A DNA stretch of 64,000 nt from Acetobacter aceti (lineage in GTDB: Bacteria > Pseudomonadota > Alphaproteobacteria > Acetobacterales > Acetobacteraceae), in the NCBI RefSeq assembly GCF_002005445.1, contig NZ_CP014692.1, positions 124,001 through 188,000 on the forward strand, in the 5' to 3' direction. Made by a program: the position numbers and the translations under genes. Below the pieces are notes generated by a model that was not told the DNA's origin, did no database searches, and saw only the letters and a program-made list of their open reading frames with translations. Shown one piece after another: positions 8,094 through 17,705 of the stretch (within the stretch, counting starts at the first letter, position 1; every line of letters starts with the position of its first letter).

Positions 8094-9896
8094 ATGGCTG
8101 CTGTCGCACCCCTGCTTTTTACCAGCTCTCCTTTCGGAGATGACACGCTGCCGGATCAGTCCGGCACGCTGCACGCCACGGCCCTGAATGCGCAGGAAAT
8201 GCTCAGTCAGCCGTTTCAGGTGTCGCTGACGGTTGTCTCCACGGTTGGCCAGATGGAGCCGAATGAACTTCTGTACAAGCCGTTCTGCGCGATTATCAAT
8301 AAATTACCGGCGGAGAACCGGTATTTCAACGGTATTGTCCGGCGTGTGACGCCGGCGAACAATCTGCAGAGAGACCGGTGGGAATATCAGATCGAGATTG
8401 TTCCGCGGCTCTGGTTCCTGTCCCAGCGATCTGACTGCCGGATTTTCCAGAAGAAGTCAGTGGATCAGATCCTGCAGGTTCTGTTTCAGGAAGAAGGCGT
8501 GGAGGCTTATGATTTCCGGATTTATGGCGACAGGCCTGTCCGGGAATACACCACGCAGTTCAATGAGACGGACCTCGACTTCATGCATCGGCTTCTGCAG
8601 GAAGAAGGCTGGTTCTATTTCTTTGAACATACCAAGACAGAGCATCGTCTGATCGTCACGGACCGTAATGAGTCCTTCAGGCCGCTTCCGTCTCCTTTGC
8701 ACCGGATTGTTCACAGAGGGAACAATATCGACATTATCGATCAGTGGACCGGCGGGGCGTCCACCGCGCATGGCGAGGTCCATTTTACGGACTATGATCC
8801 GTCCAATCCCACCGTGCCGGTCCGGGCGCAGCAGTCGACCAGTTCAAAGACCGGAGGGGCTACGACCCGTCGTGTCTATCGCTGGCCTGCGCTGACGAAA
8901 GACGAGGCGACCGCCGAACAGCGTGCCAAACATTTCATGGAACATTCCGAGGTGACGTCCTCGATGTGCCGTGGGCATGGCTATGATCCGCAGTTCATGC
9001 CCGGCCGCCGGTTCACGGTGGAGAAAGACCCGCTGACGGGAGAAGAGACGGTGGAGTATGCCCTCCAGTCTGTTTTCCACAGCGCGGTGGATGAGACATG
9101 GGCCGGCCAGTCGTCAGGTTCCTTTTACGACTGCAGCTTTACGTGCTTCAGGCAGACTGTGCCGTGGAGAGAACCTTTCCATAACATCCGTCCGCAGATG
9201 GGCGGGATCTATTCCGGCGTTGTGGTCGGCGGGAAGGGACAGCAGATTCATGCCGATGCGCTTGGGCGCATCAAGGTCCGCATCGTGTTCGATCACCGCA
9301 AGGACACCAGCGCCGGGTTTGCGACCTGGGTGCGGGTGATCCAGCCCTGGGCCGGAGACAGCTGGGGCTGGCAGCATCTGCCGCGTGTGGGAACGGAAGT
9401 CGCCGTGGCTTTCATGAATGGCGATCCGGACGAGCCTGTGGTGCTGGGTGGTCTGTATAACCAGAGCATGCAGCCGGTCTTCGCCGTGCCGGGAGAGCAG
9501 ACGAAAAGCGGTTTCCGCAGTCGGTCTGTCCATGGCGGAGCGTCCGAGTTCTCGGAATTTTCGGTGGATGACAGCAAGGGGCAGGAGAAAATCTATCTCC
9601 GCTCCCAGAAAGATCTGCATACGGTTGTGCTGAACAACCAGCAGACCGAAGTGGGTCTGGACAGTGCGGCCACAGTTCATCGTAACGTCAGCCTGAAGAC
9701 GGAGACCGGATCTGTTACGGTGGAGGCCGAGACCGGCGCCATTACAATGGAAGCGAAAACCGAAATACTGTTCAGGGTCGGCAGTAACACAATCCGGCTG
9801 GCCCAGGACGGGATCACGATCAACGGATCAAGGATCGAAAGCACGGCCGATGGCGATATGACCCTCAGGGGTGCAAAGATCAGTCTGAATGACTGA
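8094..9896 (+). CDS. vgrG: T6SS spike protein VgrG (TssI)
   Basis: The 600-residue product is a standard VgrG, the trimeric tip of the T6SS tube. It has the gp27-like domain (ETDLDFMHRLLQEEGWFYFF), the gp5 OB-fold (GRIKVRIVFDHRK, WVRVIQPWAG) with PRVGTEVAVAFMNGDPDEPV, and the repetitive beta-helix at the end (ETGSVTVEAETGAITMEAKT). It stops soon after the beta-helix, so there is no fused effector domain. No PAAR, DUF4123 or effector/immunity pair follows; the next gene is the FHA regulator. It is thus probably the structural core VgrG, carrying cargo encoded elsewhere. Confidence 0.95.
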   Translation: MAAVAPLLFTSSPFGDDTLPDQSGTLHATALNAQEMLSQPFQVSLTVVSTVGQMEPNELLYKPFCAIINKLPAENRYFNGIVRRVTPANNLQRDRWEYQIEIVPRLWFLSQRSDCRIFQKKSVDQILQVLFQEEGVEAYDFRIYGDRPVREYTTQFNETDLDFMHRLLQEEGWFYFFEHTKTEHRLIVTDRNESFRPLPSPLHRIVHRGNNIDIIDQWTGGASTAHGEVHFTDYDPSNPTVPVRAQQSTSSKTGGATTRRVYRWPALTKDEATAEQRAKHFMEHSEVTSSMCRGHGYDPQFMPGRRFTVEKDPLTGEETVEYALQSVFHSAVDETWAGQSSGSFYDCSFTCFRQTVPWREPFHNIRPQMGGIYSGVVVGGKGQQIHADALGRIKVRIVFDHRKDTSAGFATWVRVIQPWAGDSWGWQHLPRVGTEVAVAFMNGDPDEPVVLGGLYNQSMQPVFAVPGEQTKSGFRSRSVHGGASEFSEFSVDDSKGQEKIYLRSQKDLHTVVLNNQQTEVGLDSAATVHRNVSLKTETGSVTVEAETGAITMEAKTEILFRVGSNTIRLAQDGITINGSRIESTADGDMTLRGAKISLND

Positions 9897-9918
9897 AGGC
9901 CGGGGGCAGGGAATTCTC

Positions 9919-11457
9919 ATGACGACACTTACACTGAAAGTCATCACCACGCCGGGTGGCGCCCGGGGCGAAAACCGGACGGTGACAGGACGCAAGTTTA
10001 CAATCGGACGGGACCCGGCCTGCGACCTGTGCCTGTCCGACGCCAGCCGGGTTCTGTCGAAGAAGCACTGTTCCATCGAGCGGCATGGAGATCGCTGGGA
10101 TCTGGTGGACACCAGTACGAACGGAACCTTCATCAATCAGGATACGACTCCCCTGCGCAAGGCGTCCCGCGAACTTCGGAACAGGGATTCCATCGAGATC
10201 GGCGGCTACCGGTTTGAGGTGCTGATCGGGGATGACGAACCGCTGTCTCCGTCAGCGGCCCCTGTTTCCCGTAACCTGCCTTCTTCCAGATATGAGGACG
10301 ACCGTTCCATCGGGTCCGCGTTTTTGTCTCCGGAACCGGAAGGTTCTGACGGCGTGGCCGATATGGGCGAAGTCGATCCCTTCCTGTCGCAGGATGTGTC
10401 GATCAACGTCCTTCCCAAAGCGGACGATACTCCGGTCATGCATGATCCGGGACTGCTGCACATGCCCTGTGTGCCTCCCAGGGTTGTTTCGGAGCAGATC
10501 GGTGATGACTGGGATCAGGATCCGGAACTCGGGGCAGGACATGAAGAGCCGTTGGCTCCCCTGTCTGGTCCTGCGGAAACGGGTCATTCATCGCTGCACG
10601 ATAATCCGTTTGCGGGAGAGGAGGATCTGTCAGACCTCCTGCCAGAAGAAAACGGGCACAGCGTGGCGGCTCCACGGGTGGACATGACGTCGCGGCATGA
10701 CAGCGAAGAGGATCTGATCGCGTCCCTTTCGCATGAACCGGCAAGCCCCGGGCTTCCGCCACAGCCTGAGGTTCAGCCTGTGCCTCATCAGAACGATGAG
10801 AGGAATGGGTCTCAAGAGGCGGCAGACGATCTTCTGGGGGCGTTTCTGTATGGCGCCGGACTGAAGGGAGGTGATCTGCGCGACTTCACCTCCGACACGA
10901 TGGAAGAGCTTGGCAGAACATTCCGGGCGATGATCCACGGGCTGCGGCAGATCATGATTGCCCGGGCGACCATCAAGGGCGAGTTCCGCATAGAACAGAC
11001 CATGATTCAGGCTTCCGGCAATAACCCGCTGAAATTCTCGGCCAATGATGATGATGCGCTTCTGGCGCTCATCGGGATCGGACGGAACAGCGGGATGCTG
11101 CCGTCCGATGCCATTGGTGAGGCGCTCAACGACATGCGGACGCATGAGTTTGCCGTGCTGAGAGCCATGCAGGACGCCATCGGCGCTCTGCTGGCGCGGG
11201 TGGATCCGGCACGTTTCCGCGAGGATGCGGGCAGCCGTTTCCTCGATTTCTGTCCGGACAACAATAATGGCCGCGCCTTCAGGCAGTATGAGGAGCATCA
11301 CCGGCGAACCGTGGCGGCCCTGAGTGATGATTTCGACAGTGCGTTCGGAAAGGCTTTTGCCAGATCTTATGAAAAGGCGATCATGAAGGCCGACGACGCC
11401 CTGCAGAAATCGGATATGCGCGGACGGAAGTCTGCGTATGACGGAGAGCGCTCGTGA
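9919..11457 (+). CDS. tagH: T6SS-associated FHA-domain protein (TagH/Fha)
   Basis: An N-terminal FHA domain is clear: FTIGRDPACDLCLSD, SRVLSKKHCSIERH, then DTSTNGTFIN. FHA domains bind phosphothreonine, so this is the reader of the kinase signal. A long acidic, low-complexity middle (about 120-300) leads to the C-terminal TagH-type helical domain (LLGAFLYGAGL, MIHGLRQIMIARATIKGEFR, LNDMRTHEFAVLRAM). I prefer ATG 9919, which has an AGGGA ribosome site at good distance and starts at MTTLTLKV as in relatives. An in-frame ATG at 9889 overlaps vgrG and would add ten residues. The 3' end overlaps tssK by four bases. Confidence 0.9.
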   Translation: MTTLTLKVITTPGGARGENRTVTGRKFTIGRDPACDLCLSDASRVLSKKHCSIERHGDRWDLVDTSTNGTFINQDTTPLRKASRELRNRDSIEIGGYRFEVLIGDDEPLSPSAAPVSRNLPSSRYEDDRSIGSAFLSPEPEGSDGVADMGEVDPFLSQDVSINVLPKADDTPVMHDPGLLHMPCVPPRVVSEQIGDDWDQDPELGAGHEEPLAPLSGPAETGHSSLHDNPFAGEEDLSDLLPEENGHSVAAPRVDMTSRHDSEEDLIASLSHEPASPGLPPQPEVQPVPHQNDERNGSQEAADDLLGAFLYGAGLKGGDLRDFTSDTMEELGRTFRAMIHGLRQIMIARATIKGEFRIEQTMIQASGNNPLKFSANDDDALLALIGIGRNSGMLPSDAIGEALNDMRTHEFAVLRAMQDAIGALLARVDPARFREDAGSRFLDFCPDNNNGRAFRQYEEHHRRTVAALSDDFDSAFGKAFARSYEKAIMKADDALQKSDMRGRKSAYDGERS

Positions 11458-12782
11458 GCTGGACCAGCCGTGTCGCCTGGCAGGAAGGCATGTTCCTGCG
11501 CGCCCAGCATTTTCAGCAGCAGGACCGCTGGGCTGAAGAACAGATCCGTCAGACACTTCAGTACATGCGCCCCTATGGCTGGGGATTTGTGCAGATCCAG
11601 ATCAATCAGGATCTGCTGGCGTCGGGACGTTTTGCCCTGAGCCACGCCTCCGGTCTGTTTGAGGACGGCACATCTTTCAGCATGCCAGGGCAGACCGATC
11701 TGCCGATGCCGCTTGAGATTCCGGAACAGGCCCGTGACATGCTGGTGCATCTGGTTATTCCGATCCGTCAGCCCGGCGCCATGGAAATGATCGTCGCCGG
11801 ACGGGAGGACGGGCGATACCGCGTTTCACCGTTCGAGGCGTTTGATACGCAGTCCGGTTCGCCGCAACCGGCCGAGATCGATGTCGGTCGGCTGAATGTG
11901 AGCCTGCGGCTGGACAGCAGCGACCGGGAGGGATTTTTCTGCCTGCCTGTCGCCCGGATCAGGGAGGTTTTCCCCAGCCGGCAGGTGGTGCTCGATCCTC
12001 TCTGGATTCCACCCGTCCTGACCTGTTACGCAGCCCCGGTCCTGTCCACGCTGGTCGTGGAACTGGCAGGGATACTGAACCAGCGCGGCAACGCGATCGC
12101 GGCCCGTCTGACAACACCGGGCACCAAGGGGAGCGCCGAGGTCTCGGACTTCATCCTGCTTCAGGCGCTCAATGGCTGGCAGGCGCTGCTGTCGCATCAT
12201 GCGGACGCCGGAAACCTGCATCCGGAGGATTTCTATCGTTTGCTGCTGACGATTGCCGGAGAACTGTCCACCTTCACCTCGCCGGACAAGCGGCCATCGC
12301 GCTATCCCACTTATCGGCACAATGACCTGCAGGCCAGTTTTGCGCCGGTCGTGGCGGATATCCGCCGCTCCCTCGCCGCAGTCTATGAACAGACCGCCGT
12401 GATGATCGAACTGCAGCTGCGGCGTCATCAGATCCGCGTCGGCACGATTGCGGACCGTTCCCTGCTGGCAAAAGCGGTTTTCGTTCTGGCGGTCTCGGCG
12501 GAAATGCCGACGGAAGAACTGCGGCGTCTGTTCCCGCAGACGGTCAAGATCGGGGCGGTGGAACATATCCGGGAACTGGTCAATGTGGCGCTGCCGGGTA
12601 TTGGTCTCCGTCCTCTGCCCGTGGCGCCGCGACAGATGCCGTTTTACGCAGGCGCGTCCTATTTCGAGCTGGATCGCAACTCGACGCACTGGCAGCAGCT
12701 GCAGAATTCAGGTGGCATTGCTCTCCATGTATCAGGCGACTTCCCGGCCCTGAAGCTGGAACTCTGGGCGATCCGGGCATAA
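11454..12782 (+). CDS. tssK: T6SS baseplate-membrane connector TssK
   Basis: TssK links the baseplate wedge to the TssL-TssM membrane complex. The N-terminus WQEGMFLRAQHFQQQDRW is the family signature, and the 442-residue length is normal. The GTG start overlaps the FHA gene stop (GTGA), which indicates translational coupling. The end lies ten bases before tssL, so K-L-M form one block. Nothing unusual was seen. Confidence 0.93.
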   Translation: MSWTSRVAWQEGMFLRAQHFQQQDRWAEEQIRQTLQYMRPYGWGFVQIQINQDLLASGRFALSHASGLFEDGTSFSMPGQTDLPMPLEIPEQARDMLVHLVIPIRQPGAMEMIVAGREDGRYRVSPFEAFDTQSGSPQPAEIDVGRLNVSLRLDSSDREGFFCLPVARIREVFPSRQVVLDPLWIPPVLTCYAAPVLSTLVVELAGILNQRGNAIAARLTTPGTKGSAEVSDFILLQALNGWQALLSHHADAGNLHPEDFYRLLLTIAGELSTFTSPDKRPSRYPTYRHNDLQASFAPVVADIRRSLAAVYEQTAVMIELQLRRHQIRVGTIADRSLLAKAVFVLAVSAEMPTEELRRLFPQTVKIGAVEHIRELVNVALPGIGLRPLPVAPRQMPFYAGASYFELDRNSTHWQQLQNSGGIALHVSGDFPALKLELWAIRA

Positions 12783-12792
12783 GGCGGCAGGT

Positions 12793-14172
12793 ATGAACGA
12801 TAACCCGTTTGTTGAACCGGACGATAATGAGCAGACCATTATACGCCCGCTGCCGGGAGGCCGCCCCCTGCCGTCCCGCGATGGCGCGGAGGATTTTTCT
12901 GGCCGGGAAAGGCAGGCCGAGCCCGCGGCGTCCTCAGCTGCGCCCGGTGCGCGGTTCGAGGATATACAGCACACCTCACAGTTTCTGATCGTCGCCGCTG
13001 CTGCCGGTTGCCTGAGTTTTCTGGGGCGTATCCACAATACCTACACGCCACCTGATCCGGGACAACTGCGGGAACATGCGATTGCCGCCCTGAAGCAGTT
13101 CGAGCGGACCCTGCGTGATGGCGGTGTGTCTCTGGAAGAAATCCGGCCCGCGCATTACGCGCTGTGCGCCAGCATGGACGATGTTGTTCAGGCCATGCCG
13201 TGGGGCAATCACGGTAGCTGGTCCAATGCGTCCCTGGTCTCGACCTTTCATCAGGAAGTGCAGGCCGGAGAGCGATTCTTTGATCTCCTGACAAGGGTTT
13301 CCAGAAATCCTGGCCGCCTTCTGGGTGTGCTGGAACTGATGTATCTGTGCCTCTGTCTGGGGATGCAGGGCCGGTACCGGCTGTCGCCGCGTGGACCGGC
13401 GGAGCTGGACAGGATCCGGGAAGAGACTTTCATCCTGATCATGCGCAACCGTCCGGCCATGGAGCGTGAGCTTTCACCACATTGGCAGGGGGTGAGTGCG
13501 CCTTACAGACCGCAGCGCTTCGTGATGCCGGTCTGGCTGGCCGCCCTGATCGGCGCGGGCATTCTGGGGATCGGTTATATGTGGGTGACGCTGGGAGTGG
13601 CCCGTCTTTCCGACAACCTGTTCGCCTCGGCCCTGTCCATTCCACCGGGTCAGCAGCCGCAGATCGCGCGCGTTGCGCCCGTTGAGGCCGTTGAATCGAC
13701 AGCGCCCCCGACAGGCGACCGCGTGCGTCTGAAGACATTCCTGAAGCCCGAAATTGATGAAGGACTGGTGGAAGTGGAAGGCACGGATGCTGTCCCGATC
13801 GTGCGGATCAAGGGGGACGGCATGTTCGGCTCCGGCACAGACGAACTTGCGCCTGCCACGCTGCCCACGCTGCGCCGGATCGGGGCTGCCGTGGCGACGG
13901 AGAAAGGCTGGTCGGAGGTGATTGGATATACTGACAGCCGCCCGATCCATACCATGCGCTATCCGTCCAATCTCGATCTTTCCCGCGCACGCGCGGAAGC
14001 GGCCGCCACAGTAATCCGGGAGACCAGCGGCCCGGATATGGTTCTGCGCGTACAGGGCGCCGGTGAGGCGAACCCGATCGCCTCCAATGACACACCTGCC
14101 GGACAACAGAAAAACCGTCGGATCGAGGTCGTTCTGCATCGTCAGCTTTCAGACAATGGGACTCAGCCGTGA
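12793..14172 (+). CDS. tssL: T6SS inner-membrane protein TssL with OmpA-like C-terminus
   Basis: The 459-residue protein has a cytosolic DotU-like domain (about 50-235), one membrane helix (VWLAALIGAGILGIGYMWV, near 245) and a periplasmic OmpA-like domain (VIGYTDSRPI, SRARAEAAATVI, NRRIEVVLHR) that should bind peptidoglycan. It anchors the TssJLM complex. The N-terminal tail holds NEQTIIRPLPGGRP with Thr15. An N-terminal Thr of TssL is known to be phosphorylated by PpkA and read by Fha in Agrobacterium, so this is a likely target here. A good ribosome site (GGCGGCAGG) precedes ATG 12793. The 3' end overlaps tssM by four bases. Confidence 0.92.
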   Translation: MNDNPFVEPDDNEQTIIRPLPGGRPLPSRDGAEDFSGRERQAEPAASSAAPGARFEDIQHTSQFLIVAAAAGCLSFLGRIHNTYTPPDPGQLREHAIAALKQFERTLRDGGVSLEEIRPAHYALCASMDDVVQAMPWGNHGSWSNASLVSTFHQEVQAGERFFDLLTRVSRNPGRLLGVLELMYLCLCLGMQGRYRLSPRGPAELDRIREETFILIMRNRPAMERELSPHWQGVSAPYRPQRFVMPVWLAALIGAGILGIGYMWVTLGVARLSDNLFASALSIPPGQQPQIARVAPVEAVESTAPPTGDRVRLKTFLKPEIDEGLVEVEGTDAVPIVRIKGDGMFGSGTDELAPATLPTLRRIGAAVATEKGWSEVIGYTDSRPIHTMRYPSNLDLSRARAEAAATVIRETSGPDMVLRVQGAGEANPIASNDTPAGQQKNRRIEVVLHRQLSDNGTQP

Positions 14173-17100
14173 ACGGGATGCCGTCGATCCTCTCTCTTCT
14201 GACCGGACGCTGGAGCATCGGGCTTCTGGCGACTTTCATTATCGGGCTTCTGATCTGGTATCTTGGCGATCTGGTGCCCGGACTGCGTACGCCGCTTGAC
14301 AAGGAAATCGGCATTGTTGCGGTGTTCATCATCGCGATGGGGATCAATGCGGGCCTGACCCTGTATCGTCGTCGTCGCGACACAAGGCTGATGAGCGGTG
14401 TGGCGGGAGAAGGAGGGCAGTCCGATGACTCCGCCGCTTCCGTTCAGGCCGAGGCGGAAGACGAAGTGCGTCTTCTGCGCGAGCGTCTGCAGAATTCTCT
14501 GGGACTTCTGAAAAAGGCCAGAAAGAACAGGGGCTATCTGTATGAACAGCCCTGGTTCGTTCTGATCGGGCCGCCGGGTAGCGGCAAGACGACATTGCTG
14601 TCCCAGTCAGGCTTGCAGTTTCCGCTGGCCCAGCCGGATGGAACGGGGGGGCTGACGCCCGGTTCCGTGGCCGGTATTGGTGGAACCCGTCTGTGTGACT
14701 GGTGGTTTGCGGACGAAGCGGTTCTGATCGACACGGCTGGCCGCTTCACGACGCAGGATTCCAACGAGACCGTTGATCGCACAGGCTGGCTCGGTTTTCT
14801 TGATCTTTTGAGGAAAACACGCGCCAGGCAGCCGCTCAACGGTGTGATCGTGATGATCTCGCTGGCCGATGTGGTGACCGTGTCCCAGACGGAACGTCTG
14901 TCGCATGCGCGTATGATCAGGGACCGCATCCGGGAGATCACCGAACGGCTGGGCGTGAGCATTCCGGTCTATGCGGTCTTCACAAAGGCTGACCGTATCG
15001 CAGGATTTACGGAGTTCTTTGACGATCTCGATCGTGACTATCGTCGTCAGGTCTGGGGTATGACCTTTCCTGTTTCGGGCGACATCAAAGGGTTCGAGAA
15101 TGAATTCCGTCTGCTCGTCACCCGCCTCAATGACCGTCTGTATGAGCGTCTCCAGCAGGAACGGATTCCGTCCCGGCGTGCTGCGATTGCTTCCTTTCCT
15201 ATCCAGATCGAGACACTGACCGAGGCGCTCGATGAATTTCTGAAGGCGGCCTTCGGAAGCACGCGTCTGGACCCCGCTCCTTTTATCCGTGGCGTTTACT
15301 TTACGTCCAGCGCTCAGGAAGGGACGCCCGTTGACCGGCTGAGCAGCATGCTGGCGCGCAGCTTCGGCATTGATCAGCGGCGGATGCCGGCGCTTCGTGC
15401 CGTGAGCGGACGGCCTTATTTCGTGGAGCGTCTGATCCGGGAAGTCATTCTCGGAGAGGCGCGGCTTGTGGCGGTTTCTCCCGCAAAAATGCGCCGTCAG
15501 CGGATTGTCCGTTACAGCAGCTTCGCGGCGATCGGTCTCTTTACCGTTGCGGGTTGTCTGTTGCTCTGGCAGCGGAATATGCAAAACCGGAACGCGATTG
15601 CCAGCAATGAACAGGCGATCGGCTTCTATCGCAGCAAGCTTGAGCACCTGCAGCTTGATCCTGTGGCCGACGACAATCTGCCGTCCATTCTGCCTGCGCT
15701 GAATGCTGCGCGGGAGTTGCCGGACACACGGACGCTGGCGCGCAATCATGATTTCTGGCCGGATCTGGCGATCAGTCAGGATACCAATCTCGCGACTACA
15801 AACCGTCTGATCTATCAGGCGGCCCTGCAGCGCCTGCTGCTGCCGCGTCTGCTGTGGCGTCTGGAAAACCAGATTCAGGAGCATTTCAGTCAGCCTGCGT
15901 TTCTTTATGAAGCGACACGTATCTATCTGATGCTCGGCAATCAGGGGCCGCTTGAGCCAAAAATGGTCCGGGACTGGATGCTGCTGGACTGGGAAAGCCG
16001 CTATCCGGGGCCTGCGATGAAACAGGCGCGGGATCAGCTGCTTCAGCATCTGGATGCGCTGCTGGCCATTCCGCTGCCCGACATGCAGATCAATGGCGGC
16101 ATGGTGCGTCAGACCCGTGCGGAGTTCAGTCGCGTCACGCCGGCGGAGCGGGTGTACGGACGGATCAGGGCGAGCGCTGTCTCCGTTCCTGACTGGTCTC
16201 CCGAGCAGGTGCTGGGGCATGGGCAGAAGGAATTCACCCGTCTGTCCGGTCGTCCGATGTCTGACACGATCCCGGGCTTCTATACCAGCGCCGGCTTTCG
16301 TCAGGTGCTTCTGCCGTCCCTGTCTTCCGCCGCGCAGGATGTGGCGAATGAAAGCTGGGTTCTGGGCAATACCGATCAGAGCATGAACGGCACGACGCCC
16401 GCCCGACTGGAAGAAGGTGTGATCGCCCTTTATACGGCCGATTACATCCGGCACTGGGATGAGATGCTCAGTGACCTGGCTCTCGTGCCGTTCGCGGGGC
16501 ATTCCGATCTGGTGCAGAGGCTGTATGTGCTGTCCTCACCGCAGTCTCCGATGCGTGATTTCCTTGTGAGCATCACGCATGAGCTGACGCCGACAGCGGA
16601 CGCCCAGGCAGAGCAGAACGGTGATGACAAGACCAGACCTGATCCGGAAAAAGCACGTCTGGCCGGCTTGTTCGCGCAGAATGGCAAAAGCGGTCAGACT
16701 GCTCCCGCACCCGGTTCAGCCATCGATATGCATTATGCGCCTCTGGTCATCTTCACCGGCCGTTCCGGGCAGGCTCCGCCGATCAATGGGGTGATGCAGA
16801 TCCTCAATCAGTTCGAGGGCGCAATCGCCCAGTTGCCGAATGCGGATAATCCAACCCAGATTCTGGAATCGACACAAAATCCGGTTCAGGCGCTTGAGGC
16901 CGAAGCGGGCCGGCAGCCTCAGCCTGTGGCCCGCTGGCTGTCCCAGATTGCGACAGCCGGAGCGAGCACCATGGCGGGTGATGCCCACCGTGCCGCGACG
17001 GCGGCCTATACGGATGGACAAGGGCCGGGTCAGCTGTGTCATGACGTCGTTGACGGGCACTATCCGTTCGACCCTTCCTCCGAGGAGGATGCGCCATTTG

Positions 17101-17705
17101 ACCAGTTCGTCCGGCTGTTTGCGCCGGCAGGGGCGCTGGACAGCTACTTTACGACGCAGCTTGCCGCGTATGTGGATACGAAAGGTCCGGTCTGGAAAGC
17201 ACACCCGATCGGGAATACGGCCCCACCGGTGTCCGGTGCAGCCCTTCTGCAGTTCCAGCAGGCCGCCAGAATTCGCACCCTGCTTTTCCCAGGCAACATG
17301 GCCATTCCGGCAGTCCATCTGCGGATCACGCCAGTCGCGGCGGACAGCCAGTCGACTGCCGTGAACCTGAAATTCGGTTCGATGATGGCGGCGTGGAAAG
17401 CGGGTGCAAACGGCGCGCTCGGGCAGGCTCTGGGCGCCTCAATCACCTGGCCGGGGGATAATATGTCCAATATCACCCTTGATTTTGTGCCGGAAGCGGC
17501 GTTCCCACGCCGGATGCAGGGACCATGGGCTTTCTTTCATCTGCTCGACAGTGGCGTTCTGACCCCGACGGGTAAGCCGGACGAACTGACTGCGACATTC
17601 CGGTCCGGAGATCGGGAAGTGACCTATGCTCTGGAAACATCGACACCTGAGCAGGTTCTGGACCGGAGCCTGTTTGTGCATTTCCATTGTCCGGCTCTCA
17701 GGTGA
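14169..17705 (+). CDS. tssM: T6SS inner-membrane protein TssM (IcmF)
   Basis: At 1178 residues this is a full-length TssM. Two N-terminal membrane helices (LLATFIIGLLIWYLG and GIVAVFIIAMGINAGLTLY) are followed by a cytosolic GTPase-like domain with Walker A GPPGSGKTTLL near residue 135 and DTAGRF. A third helix (FAAIGLFTVAGCLLLW, near 455) precedes the large periplasmic part that spans to the outer-membrane complex. The Walker motif is intact, so nucleotide binding is plausible. The GTG start overlaps the tssL stop. No TssJ lipoprotein gene is seen in the window. Confidence 0.94.
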   Translation: MNGMPSILSLLTGRWSIGLLATFIIGLLIWYLGDLVPGLRTPLDKEIGIVAVFIIAMGINAGLTLYRRRRDTRLMSGVAGEGGQSDDSAASVQAEAEDEVRLLRERLQNSLGLLKKARKNRGYLYEQPWFVLIGPPGSGKTTLLSQSGLQFPLAQPDGTGGLTPGSVAGIGGTRLCDWWFADEAVLIDTAGRFTTQDSNETVDRTGWLGFLDLLRKTRARQPLNGVIVMISLADVVTVSQTERLSHARMIRDRIREITERLGVSIPVYAVFTKADRIAGFTEFFDDLDRDYRRQVWGMTFPVSGDIKGFENEFRLLVTRLNDRLYERLQQERIPSRRAAIASFPIQIETLTEALDEFLKAAFGSTRLDPAPFIRGVYFTSSAQEGTPVDRLSSMLARSFGIDQRRMPALRAVSGRPYFVERLIREVILGEARLVAVSPAKMRRQRIVRYSSFAAIGLFTVAGCLLLWQRNMQNRNAIASNEQAIGFYRSKLEHLQLDPVADDNLPSILPALNAARELPDTRTLARNHDFWPDLAISQDTNLATTNRLIYQAALQRLLLPRLLWRLENQIQEHFSQPAFLYEATRIYLMLGNQGPLEPKMVRDWMLLDWESRYPGPAMKQARDQLLQHLDALLAIPLPDMQINGGMVRQTRAEFSRVTPAERVYGRIRASAVSVPDWSPEQVLGHGQKEFTRLSGRPMSDTIPGFYTSAGFRQVLLPSLSSAAQDVANESWVLGNTDQSMNGTTPARLEEGVIALYTADYIRHWDEMLSDLALVPFAGHSDLVQRLYVLSSPQSPMRDFLVSITHELTPTADAQAEQNGDDKTRPDPEKARLAGLFAQNGKSGQTAPAPGSAIDMHYAPLVIFTGRSGQAPPINGVMQILNQFEGAIAQLPNADNPTQILESTQNPVQALEAEAGRQPQPVARWLSQIATAGASTMAGDAHRAATAAYTDGQGPGQLCHDVVDGHYPFDPSSEEDAPFDQFVRLFAPAGALDSYFTTQLAAYVDTKGPVWKAHPIGNTAPPVSGAALLQFQQAARIRTLLFPGNMAIPAVHLRITPVAADSQSTAVNLKFGSMMAAWKAGANGALGQALGASITWPGDNMSNITLDFVPEAAFPRRMQGPWAFFHLLDSGVLTPTGKPDELTATFRSGDREVTYALETSTPEQVLDRSLFVHFHCPALR

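Noticed and set aside
14607..16502. 631-codon minus-strand ORF inside tssM
   Set aside because: Antisense shadow of an intact TssM with no recognisable domain.
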